Source: Pestalotiopsis fici W106-1
Lineage: Eukaryota > Ascomycota > Sordariomycetes > Amphisphaeriales > Sporocadaceae
Length of the DNA stretch: 64,000 nucleotides
Assembly (NCBI RefSeq): GCF_000516985.1
Contig: NW_006917093.1
Location: 2,046,001 to 2,110,000, forward strand
Reading direction: 5' to 3'
Part shown: positions 1 to 10,892 of the stretch, one piece after another
Numbering within the stretch: the first letter of the stretch is position 1
How the letters are laid out: each line of letters begins with the position of its first letter
Notes under the pieces: generated by a model
The model's input: the letters and a program-made list of their open reading frames with translations, nothing else
Database searches by the model: none
Told to the model about the DNA's origin: nothing
Made by a program: the position numbers and the translations under genes

Positions 1-322
1 CGATTTGCAAAAGCATATTCAGGATACCATTGAAATATTAAAGTCCTTCAACGCGGAAAAGGCCAAGGGAAGAGAGGGAACAGAGGTCAACATGTGAGTC
101 GCCTACATACCTATGTCTGTCTGACGGGGCTTTTTCCACTGACATGTGTTATGATGTAGTCGATTCCGGAGCCAGGAACACGCAATTACCCTGCAGGAAA
201 TGGAGCTGAATCACGCATTGCCCAACCTATTCTTCCACCTCACAACTGCTTACTCGATTCTGAGGGTAAAGGGTGTTCCATTGGGAAAGAAGGACTACCT
301 TGGCGGCTTCCTGGGCAAATGA
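1..322 (+). CDS. DUF1993 family protein, C-terminal part (5' end outside window)
   Basis: Two exons are visible: 1-93, in frame from base 2, and 160-322, separated by an intron (gtgagt...gtag, 94-159). The joined translation runs from DLQKHIQDTIEILKSF to a terminal block HLTTAYSILRVKGVPLGKKD followed by YLGGFLGK and TGA. That ending (HL.TAY.ILR..GVPLGK.DYLG) is the characteristic C-terminus of the DUF1993 family (PF09351), small cytosolic proteins related to the DinB/YfiT-like four-helix fold and with no established function in fungi. The N-terminal half lies upstream of the window. The splice is supported because it restores the frame across an in-frame stop. No role is proposed. Confidence 0.8.
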
Positions 323-3300
323 GCAGGTCTAATCAATAGGAATCATCAGATGGCATCGTCATGATAGGCCATACCTATTAACAATACATGTATCCTGTGC
401 GCAATGTTTACGGGGCATACATGTCCTCTCAAAAACAAATTCAAGTGCAGATGATAGTGGCTCCCCAGAGTGACAGAGGAAGGAACCCGAAGACAAGATT
501 GGGCAGAAACTGCCATTATGATTCAGCCTTACCAATGGCATCCAAAAACATACCAGGGAGATCCATTTACTTAATAGCATACCATGTCCATATTCAGGGT
601 TCTAGCTTACCCAGGATATGGCAGTAATGAAACCCCGTCAACATCGAAACAGGTACCTGAAAACAGAAACCCAAAGTGTGGCTTCATCCTTGTTCTATAA
701 ATCGTACGGATACAATAGAGACAGCGAGGCTCAACTATTTGTTGCCACTCGGTTTTGGCCACGGCGGACATTAATGGGGGATCGACAGGTCGCACACACC
801 CACGTGTATACACTTGAACGATTGCGCAACCAAAAAAAAAAACACGTGCCCTCTTTTGACAAGAATACGAAATGATGCGCATAATCAACAATGCACAAAA
901 GACGGGCTCCCTCTTTTTGCGGCTTGTTATCGTGCATAAGCCATTGCTGTCGTGACACCCGGAACCCCTGCGTCAAAAAGGCACCTATCCGGGCACCATT
1001 TTTCTCCCTCTCTCTCGTACCCCGTTCACACACACTGTGTGCATATATCGTACGCGGGTTTGGCGGGTGACTGGCTTCAAAATCCCCAAGCATGACAAAC
1101 AAATATTGGTGTTTCCATTTCGGAATTGATGACGTCGTTCATGTGACATTCTTTTCCTTCCACAGTCATCATCCCACATACGCCTCAAAACGAGGAAGAA
1201 AATAAGTGCTGAAAGGCGCGTGTTAATCTCGGAGACGGCGTGGGACTCCGTTCCCATGACGAACGAACCCGTTTTTCTTGGCACGGGCTCCATGGTGCGC
1301 TTTGTTTGCCCCCAGAACGGCCCGGAGACGCCGGGTGAATCCTGGTTCGGAGGTGTCATGGTAATATGAAAGGGCTTGGAGAGAAAATGAGGGCCCCGTC
1401 ATATTGTTATTCCAAAAGTCCAACTCACCGCTCAATTATTGGAGGACTCTCGATGAGGCTGTCCATTGACTGCCATGAAAGGGTATGGTAATAAATCGAC
1501 TTTGGCCACGGGTGAATACTTCGTATATGCCCTACTACGCAATGTCCACCGTAACGACCTTTAGCCGCTTGAAATGCTTAGATATGTAATTGACTTATTA
1601 TAAAGAAGGCTGAAGGTGAAACGAATCTGTCATGTAGTTCCAATTGGGAAGGGGGAAGATTTACCCCCAGAGTCTCATGGTATCGTCATGTTGCCCCAAG
1701 ACAACAAGAAATCTCGGCTGTATTTCTTTTCTTTTCTGTAGCCAGAAAACACTTGAGGCCGGTGAATCAGGTAGCTCACGTCCGGGAACCCTTTACTAGG
1801 TACACATCTATGATCCGTCAACTCGCCGGATGCGGCGTGTGTGGGGTCCGGGGGTTATAACACGGGTGGGATCCCCAACCATGGTTGATATAGCAACTTC
1901 CAAAGTCGAGGCTCTCTGATAGTAAGTCGTCTCAAAATTTGTCCATTTCACGGCATTAAATTGACTTGACTGACAAGTAGGCGCACGAGGCTGCAAGGGG
2001 CTTTTTGTCTGCATGGATGACTGAAAATATTGTCCCAAACGGCAATATCGGGATCGATAAAGTGTACCTCAATGGTCAACAAAGCACAGCTCGGCCCCGA
2101 ACACGCGGGTATTCCTGCCGGTAATCTAAAACGCAATGCACGGCTTGCCGTCTCACATATCTCACCCTGTACATCTATCATGTAAGGAGCAGATCACGTA
2201 AGCCTCGAGGTTCTCATATACTAGTCGATATCCATTAGCACGGTCTTCCTCCCCATCCAAACCTAGGCAAAAAAAGCCAAAAGTTTTCAACGGCGCCATG
2301 AATAGTCTCAAAAGATTTCCCAGATCTTGTCACGTTAGCCTGTCCATAGCGATAGCCGGTAGGGCCTAGTCTCCCGTTCTCTCTCTCACTCACACACAGA
2401 ATTCCACCATTCCCCTTCCTTTTCCCATGGGGGTGGGAGGGCGGTCAGACATTTCCCCCCGTGTTTTGTAGGCAAAGCTCGTCTCAAACGATGGCGCCAC
2501 ACCTTTCCAATATAAACGTGGTCTACCCTACTGCTCTTTCTGAGACTCTCTTCTTTTGGGCATCTTGAAGAGCTTGGGGGTTGAGGAAGCTGTCAGATTA
2601 AACATTAGCGAGGAGTCACATAAAACTCCAACATATACTAGAAACTTGAAGAAGGTCTTTTCAAATAAAACAAAATATGTCGAAAACCCTCCATGGCAAT
2701 GACAAATCCCCATGTTTCTTGTCCCCAAAAGGAGATCGAGGAAGGGAGGTTCTCTTTCCGCTTTCACTCGTAGCCTTTCCGACCATTGCCTGCTCTCACG
2801 GCGCCGGTGCTCACTAGTTTCGATGGACCGGCGCTTTTTTCTTTCTTGGACAGCACCCATGAAAAAGAATCATTCTAGAAGCAAGGAAGATAGGGCCACT
2901 TGGCTCTGCGTCAAATCCGGAGTAAGCAAGAGCCGTATTTGCTTGCTTTTTTCAGCTTTCTCAGCTTTCCCTCAGCTATCTTTTTTACTCTTGGGGGCGG
3001 GAAGAGGGAACGTCAGGGATAGACGGAATTTTTTTCTTGTCGCGGAAGCCTTTTCAGGAACTGACAAGCCCAAACGCAAAATATCCCGAGCCTTGATTAT
3101 CGTTTGATGGAAAAGTGTCCAGCCACAATAAGAGCATTTGGAATTATGTGCAGTTCCTTGCAGGCGCTCGTGTAAACTAGATATATACCTGCGCGTGTAG
3201 GAATAAGAGTATGCACATCCAAATACGGATATCTGCTATAATTAGAATAGATAAGCTGCACGATTAAGGGAACAAGAGGTTGCACAAAATCGGGAAAAAA

Positions 3301-5127
3301 GTACAGAGTATTGGGATGCGCAATGCAACCTCTTTTGCCCTCAAGGTCTGATTGGTCCCTTAATACTGTGACTGTGCCGTATTGTACACTCGAACCCGAC
3401 TCTATTGCAGCCCGCCCCGCGTCGTCTCTCTTTGTGCGTCCGCTATAGAGGGAGGGGGGGCGAGGCTTCTCCGAGAAAGGGGAGGCACATTGCCATGATT
3501 GCAAACTCTCATTCTCGTAGCCTTGGAATACCTGCTGCTTTGACTACGAGGCCCCGGACTCCTCCTTCGTCATCTGATCTACATCATTCTCCAGCCTTGG
3601 CCAGAAGTTCCCTTTTAATTCGTGCCTACTAAACATTCTCCCGGTCCAAGCTTTTTTTTTTCTTTTTTTTTTTACTCTTCCCTCGGAAATGATTCGTGGT
3701 CCGTGGCATTAGGCAGCCTGAGTGGCCAGCGTTTCACGTCTTCTTAAGCTTAGAGCTCGTGCCCTGATCACGATCTTGAAAATCGCCATGGTAATCAATA
3801 GATGGGAAAGTCTGTCCCCATGATGTTCTAAAATGATGTGATTAAGAAGAAAAAATACCCACGGACATCTTGTTTTCCCTAACCATTTTGAGAGGTGCGA
3901 GACTATATTTCTCGCAGAAACCCGGCAAAACTTGCACGTGTCGTTTATTTATAACAATGTAACCTATAGATCACTCACAAAGTGTCTGAGACGAAAGCAA
4001 GTCTGGCAGCGGCAGAAACGTGGTCGATAAAAGCCCGGCCGCTTGAGTTACGGCATACCGCGTTTACCTGGATAGACCCTGGAGGCGAACCCGTTGACGC
4101 GGTACTGGTGCGGAACCACGTTGGTTGGGTATGTAGATAGACTCTGGAGGTTCGTCATCTGATCTGACAAGCATATTATTTGAATAGTATTGTGGATTGG
4201 TCAATGGGCAGAGGATAATCCAATCCCCAGATATTGTGAGGCTACCAGAAACCGGCTCAACAGCATCTCTTCTACTGGTTGTGGGGTAAAGTATCTTCGT
4301 GAGCAAGAGGCGTCCAACAATCACGAAATGGGGGAAAAGAAGCAAGTTGATGATTTTTCTTCGTATTGATATCATGATCCGAACGCCTGACTAGACAACG
4401 GGAATTTTATAGTTCGACGAACCACTGCCAAAAAGTGAAGTGAAGAGACTCGGAGAAAATGACTAGGGAGGAAAATAAATAGATAAAAAAAAAAGTTGGC
4501 GATCAGCATTACCAGTCATCATGACCATGTCGGAAGAGATCATTCGCCGTGGGTGTCCCCCTCATGATCCCCCCGCCAGAAGGGAGAAATAAACAACAAA
4601 AAAAGCAATCCGTCTCAACATGAGTGAAAAAAAAGCCGTATCTGCAAAAACAAAAGTGCAACATCTGGCAGAGGTCCGTGAAGACTATGGTATCTTTTCT
4701 TGTCGAGTAAAGGTGATTCCGAAGCGAGGGAGACCGATACGCAACATGAAGAGGAACAAAAACAAGCGTTCGATGTGTATATCCCCCTTTTCCTTTTGCA
4801 AATGCCGGCGAGCATGAGATTCCCCCCCAAGAATGATCAAGGATTACCGGACTCCATTAACCATGCAACTCATCTCAGTCCTGCAGTTATAGTTGGACTG
4901 CTTCCATGACGAAGAGCCAGGCCTCATCCCGTCAAGTATATCGCGTCTTCGTAGTTTTATATCGGGTATTTGAAGACAAAGAAAGACAATTCCACTGTCC
5001 TGGCCCTGGTGGCTGATCCGGATTGAGTAAGTCGGAATCAGCATGGGCGTCTTGATGGGAAAAAAAAGGCCCGTCGCCGCCGGTCATCGTTCTATTCGTG
5101 GCTCAAACGTGGTCGTATGTGGTCAAG
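323..5127. other. Intergenic, about 4.8 kb, no gene supported
   Basis: Open frames here are short (131 codons at most, at 2712-3107) and have low-complexity composition and no recognisable motif. The stretch contains pyrimidine-rich tracts, for example T-runs around 3651-3673 and CT/CA tracts around 2380-2400, and A-runs near 4488. These are typical of fungal untranslated and promoter DNA. I see no RNA gene or mobile element in it. Confidence 0.5.
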
Positions 5128-6086
5128 TTACATGATGATGCACTTGGAGCAGCAGCCGGCTTCCGACTCGCCCTCGCTCATCTCCATCTTGCCAGAGGGG
5201 CCGTTGCCACCACCGTTGCCGCCACTGCCAGTCGAGTAGCCCTGCATCTCGCGGTTGTAACGACGGATTTCGCGGACGATGTCATAAAAGGCCTTGTCGA
5301 CATTGATGCGCGACTTGGCGGAAGTCTCGATGAACTTGCAGCCGAAAGACTTGGCCAAAGCCTCACCCTCTGAAAGAGTTCTGTCAGCATAACTTTGTTT
5401 TAAAAGAATTCCAGTCATGACTAACCTTGTCTTGAGACCTCGCGCTCACTCTCCAGATCGCACTTGTTGCCCACAACGACCATGGGGAAGTAGTCCTTGT
5501 CCTTTACGCGGAGAATTTGCTGCTGGAATGTGGTGATTTCCTCGAAACTCTGTCGGCTAGTGATGGAATAGGCCAGCAGGAAACCCTCTCCAGTGCGCAT
5601 GTATTGCTCTCGCATAGCCGAGTACTCCTCCTGACCAGCGGTATCGAGGACATCGAGCAGAGCGACCTCTTCGTCAATGACACACTGCTTGCGGTATGAA
5701 TCTGATTGGCAAACAATGTTAGAACTCGTATGTTTCCAGCTTGGTTGCCTGAGGGAAGCGACAGGGGGGTCCCAAAGCTGGGAGAAATAAAGGTGTAAGG
5801 GTGATTGCCGACGTACCTTCAATGGTGGGATCATATTCGTCTACGAAATGGCTTTGGATGAGCTGGATAGTCAAACAAGATTTACCGACACCACCGCCGC
5901 CGACGACGACCAGCTTGTATTCTCTTAGGAACTAGCAGAGGAATTTGTGTTAGCACTCGAGGCGACAGCGACGACAGAGGCGGACACAGGGACGAGAAAC
6001 GGCGACGGTTGTGTGAAGTATTGAACCCATATCGCACCACGTCTCGTAAGGGGTGAAGGACAAGCTGAACATACCTTGGAGGCCAT
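5128..6086 (-). CDS. ras1: Ras GTPase (RasA / Ras-1 type)
   Basis: Exons (minus): 6086-6075, 5931-5817, 5701-5426, 5369-5128, giving 214 residues. All introns are GT-AG and the first follows codon 4 (MASK), a usual place in fungal ras genes. The G1 loop GGGGVGKS is at residues 15-22 (G17 corresponds to human Gly12), then effector YDPTIEDSY, switch [14 protein letters not shown] (Q66 corresponds to Gln61), NKCDL and ETSAK. The C-terminus is a Ser/Gly-rich hypervariable tail ending CCSKCIIM: a CaaX box with Met last, predicting farnesylation, and upstream cysteines suited to palmitoylation. The protein should be a membrane-bound switch feeding cAMP/PKA and MAP kinase pathways in growth, polarity and conidiation. 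All catalytic residues are wild type. Naming varies between species (Neurospora ras-1, Aspergillus rasA, some Ras2). It is flanked by unusually long non-coding DNA on both sides. Confidence 0.97.
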
Positions 6087-8921
6087 TGTGAATGATTTGA
6101 AATTGAACTGCGTCAATTGAAGATGGAAATTGCGAGAAGAGAACGACGACACTGAGATCGTGCGTAGTGCAGACGGGAAGTTGTCAAAAAGTCCGGTCTG
6201 TTAGGCTCGAACGCAAGGCAAATTGAAAGTGTTTCTGTTGCCGCGGAGAGGATGGGCGAGGTTCGGGTCACGATCAATCACAACACAAGGTTGAATGGTT
6301 GAGAAGGAAGGACTACGACGGTTTGAGTGGGGACGCCCTGAAAGTAAGGTCGTCGGCGGTTCTAGTCGAGACAAGATTCGATAAGCTTCTTGTCGCAGAT
6401 GGCGCGGTTGGATGGAATGTCCCGCCGAGAGAAGTGATGGAAATCCGATCTAGAGGGAAACGGCGCGAGGCAACGGGCAGTCGTTAGTGGGAGCCGTGGA
6501 TGTCAAGTAGACAAGACGAATGGAAAAGGAATCCAGAGAAAGATTGTGAGTGGAAGAATGGTTGCCAGTCGCTGGAGAACGAAGAGAGAGATCCAAGCTG
6601 TCACAAAAAGAGGTTGGGTTGGGTTCGTGGAAACTGAGCGAGGCCCAGAGAGAGCCGGGGGTGATTCCAAGTGGCGGGGGGGTTTTTTTCGATGGCAGTT
6701 GATGAGAGGTAGGTACTGTACAGTATGTGGAGCAGGGTTAATTAAGAACAGTAACCGTACCTAGCATCTTTTGGGGGGGCCCCTTCACAGTCAAGAATAC
6801 AAGCCAAGACAGGGAAGGGAGAAGAAAAAATTTAGAGCCATTTGTATTCCGTACCACGGACCAGAAAAAAAGCACTGGGCTGTCTTTAAATTTTTTTTTG
6901 TTTTCCTGTCCAAATTCTTGATCCCGAATGGCTGCTTGCCACAAACGAGCTCTCTCTCTCTCCCTTCTCCCCATTGCTTTCTCTGCTAGCGGGGCCTGAA
7001 TGTTCTTCTTTTGGTGGGTTGCTGTTGCTGCAAGTGCTAGGGGGGCCCTTTCTGTACACTACACAGTAGCAGCACGGCACTGTACAGTACATTTCACATT
7101 GACACCACCTACCATTTCATAGCGCACAACCACTGAATGCACTATTAGCAGGCCTGCCCAGGATTGCTACACAACCTTGAACAGTACCAAAGGAGGGGCC
7201 CCTCTTGGCGCTCTATCTTACCCAGTTGACGTTACCTTCTAGGGGGCGACCAGAGCTACTAGGGAATGCTTTTGTGGGGGCGCCAATATAGCAACCCACC
7301 CGGGCTACATGTTTGCAGATTAGCACCTGGCGTTAGCCCTGCCGTTCTGTGATGATGATCCCGTCGAATGGAAGCCATCTAGAAAGATGCGAGATTGGGC
7401 ATGGTGGAAATGTCGGGGTCGGAAAGGGTCGGGGCAAATTATTGTAGAGGCTCTCATCAAATAGATTTCTTGATCTTAGATTTTTCCCTCTTTTCCTTCT
7501 CACTCTCTCTCTCTCACTCTCTCAGTGCTCTCTGTTGTTGTTATCCATCGACATAGTAGTATTATTAGTAGTACTAATGTCGGTACTCGTAGCCGACGAC
7601 TGTATCCCATACTACGTAGCGGATGGATGATGGGACTTGAATAGAATGGGAGGCGGGACCCTTTCGACCATGTCATTCTCTACTAGGTACCTACTGACAG
7701 TCTAATCACAAAGGAGGCGAAAGAAAGTGGTCGTTTTTGTTGATGGCAAGCCTCCGTGCACGCTTTGTTTTTCTCTTTTTTTTTTTCCTAGCTTGAAAAT
7801 CCACCCCTTTGTCTTTGTTCTTGGTGTTTGGTCCCAAATGTTTACCAAGGTCAACAGTGGTAGGTTGGTAGGTACAGAGTAGATAGATACCAAGCACACG
7901 CAGCTGTTATCGCTGATACTCCTATTCACCAACTAGGCAACACACGCTCACATCATGTTTTGTTAACCAATCTACAAATTCCAGGGTCGTCACCTGATTT
8001 TTGATGATGATGAAAATACTAGTATCTAGTATTCGGCATCTGGGTAATTTTCTTCCTCGCACAGTACACTACGCACCCACGTTTGTTGGATCTCTGCCGC
8101 TTTTGTTCTCCAAAAGCCCAGCGTTGACCGAACGCACGGGTCTTTGAATCCTGATTATTTCTTTGCTTGCATGTTCAAGATGGTTGGTGGGGATCCCCTA
8201 AGATCCTGGCCGTGTTTATTTGAACTGGGCCGAGTTACAATGGGATCTTCAGTCTTCATCCAATCCAACCCGGGCAGTTAATTGGAGCACACACCAAATT
8301 GTCAACGAGTCTTTTGACTACAACCGAGTCAAGATCTGACCGAGAGCCACCAGCTTCGCCAGGACCGTCAGCTATTATGGGCACATGTCCAATGTGATGG
8401 ACTCGGGCGTTGACGTACCCCCAATCCACTTGCAAAAAGGCAACAACAAAAGAAGAAGAAGATCTCCAAAGGAGGATTTTCCCGAGAGCGAGGATAAAAA
8501 GTCCCCAGAAAAGTGCACAAAAAGGAGGAGTGAGTGGGAGGAGGCTCGTGCGCGCCAGACATTCCTTCGCCTGTCTTTTGCCGTAGCATCAAATGTTGAA
8601 CTGATGATACCCGCACCGTTGGCTGGCTACATACCTACCTACCTAATAACCTAATAGGTAGGGACGGGAAGAAATGGATTTACTTGTTTACTTGCTTATT
8701 ACTTTGAGGTAGACATTGGCTATTGGTACTGCAGTGCATCGCATCTCTCATGTGGAGTTATTATAGGTATTTGAATGTATTTCCTCCAATTCCAACGCAG
8801 CGGTTGACTGCACCAATCATCAACTGATCGCATCGACGACCCCTGGATTTTAGGCTCTAGGCCTATCGTAGACGATTCGGCTACGCGAATATACAAAAAG
8901 ACTGCTACTACGACCGACACT

Positions 8922-8944
8922 ACCACCACCACCACCACCACCAC
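8922..8944. repeat. (CAC)n microsatellite
   Basis: Seven or so uninterrupted ACC/CAC triplets lie in non-coding DNA between ras and the cysteine-cluster gene. No gene context; likely length-variable. Confidence 0.8.
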
Positions 8945-10582
8945 TACTACGTACGAGCTACTCGCTTTTTGATATATTACTACCTACGTAGCCGACGGCT
9001 CTCAATCCGATGGGATATCCCCTCTTGCCTGGGGGCATGTGTGAGATCAATGCTTGTATAACAAAAGTTGTAGGATCTGGCTAAAACGGGCCGCCCACTG
9101 GCTCGCTGCACATCTCCTCTGACAGACATGAACGCCTCCATCTCAAACCCTTGCTTGACAAATTCGGCCATCTCCAAATCCAACCCAGACTTTATTACTG
9201 ATATAGCAGCAATCCCCGAACCAGAGGGAACGAACCATGGGCCAATGCGGATGGGGGCAAGGATGCTCTCTTCTGTCTCTGGCAAGACCCGGCCCAATCA
9301 CCAATGCTTTTCACACTTTGTGAACCGCTCTTTGCGCGTCTCGTCTATTGGGTCTTTTGACATTCCGTCACATCCTTTTTCTAAATTCTAGTCGGCGATT
9401 CAACGACCCTTGCTCCATCTTCTTTGGAGTAGGAATTGTGTATGTATGCAGTGCCTGCAGCGCTGCCATGCTAGTACAGAGTAGTTAAAAGGCTCGCCTC
9501 CACGATGGACCCTTTCCCGGTTCCAATCATACGACATGACGCCTATCGTCCTTCGATGGGAAAGACAAGAAGCTTCCCTCTCGTTGCATACCCACTATCC
9601 GCAATTTGAAGGGCCATCACGCGCATCAACAGCCTTTACAATGGTTCAGCCACGTAACAGAGGGATTCATCCTCTTCGTTTGCCCGTTTTTTGGGCAGGC
9701 AGAATGACAAATTCGCAAATTTCAAGTATATGGGCCATACCCGGCAATAAAAGGCGATCGCACCGGGTCGGCGCGACCTCGCTTGCATTCCACGGACCTG
9801 GAATATCACGCCCGCTCGCCTGGAGATAACTACCACTTTCTTTCCAAATACCCCCAGGATCGCGCAGCTCCAAGCCAGTCTCTATAGTGAACCTTGACCA
9901 AACATGTCGCCTACATACATGTTGGTATCTTTGACCCGGACATTGTCGACACAAACAACACCAAAAGTGTTGACGCATCAACCAGAGACCACCTCAAGAC
10001 AGCTTTTGGGATTCGGATCATCCATGAGGATTGCAGACTGACGTGATTGAAGCCCATCACAGCCTGATTGGATTTCCACGTGCCGAGGCCGGGATCGATC
10101 CCCCAAAGGAAGCCCTCTTGTCATGCAGCTTCTCCCTTCTTGCAGTCCCTTTTGTCTTGCATCATCAATCTCTCGGCGCACTTTTGGGGGCACAAAAGAC
10201 ACGCACAACAATTCCCAGCTTCCCGCCCAGATCGCCCCACTCCCACATGGCAAGGCAAGGGTTCGGCCGGCCACTGCAGGACAAGAGAGTTGCAAAATAG
10301 TCCCTGGATTGGGAGCAAGGCTTTTCTGCGTAAGCCGCGTCCTCGCCAACGTTTCAGTTATAGTGACAGAGGATGCTATCCGGCACAGATGACGCCTGTG
10401 TTTTCTCAAACTTCGCTAGTGAGCTCCTATGTAGATTATATCGGCTCGCTAAACTTGCTCAGATATCGTGATTCTTCCCCCCTCCCCCCGGTCTATAATG
10501 ACTTTGCAACGGCATTTCTACCTGTGTCCCTTGATCGTCCCAAGATGGAGTTGGTTCCCTCATGCCTCGGTAATCAATACTG

Positions 10583-10637
10583 ATAAGTCATGTTGACTTA
10601 TTCTCCCTGTCAAGGCCTCTGGCCTTGGATGACAGGG
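10583..10637. repeat. Two adjacent hairpin-forming inverted repeats
   Basis: The first is perfect: ATAAGTCA (10583-10590), loop TGT, TGACTTAT (10594-10601). The second is CCCTGTC (10605-10611) plus AAGGCC, loop TCT, GGCCTT plus a GGAT bulge, then GACAGGG (10631-10637). They lie about 260 bp beyond the stop codon of the minus-strand gene at 10893-13448, so they could be transcribed in its 3' region. No function is assigned. Confidence 0.55.
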
Positions 10638-10892
10638 TAGCTGGAATTGTCTTTTTTTCCTTCTCTCTTTTTATTTTCAATCTTCCATTGTTTTCCCGGT
10701 ATGAGGGGATCTTACAGTTATGAATTTTCCAAGAAGATATTACGGTGCCTGACACACAAAGGCGGTGTTAAGAAGCAAGATAAGAAGACTCTATGTCACG
10801 TTTCACTAGATTCTGCTATATTATTTATTATGAAAAGCTATATCCAAGTGACTCGCAACACGAATAGTTACCCTGAGTGGCCCTTGAAGCTC

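Larger units (their letters stand above)
6087..10892. other. Intergenic, about 4.8 kb, upstream of ras; no gene supported
   Basis: The proximal part should hold the ras promoter and 5' leader. It contains a CT tract around 7496-7535, a (CAC)n run at 8922-8944 and two hairpins at 10583-10637 (listed separately). The longest open frame is a 171-codon one at 10068-10583, without motifs or plausible domain composition, and was not accepted as a gene. Confidence 0.5.

Noticed and set aside
10068..10583. 171-codon plus-strand frame
   Set aside because: No motif, mixed unordered composition, overlapping frames of similar length on both strands; most likely chance.
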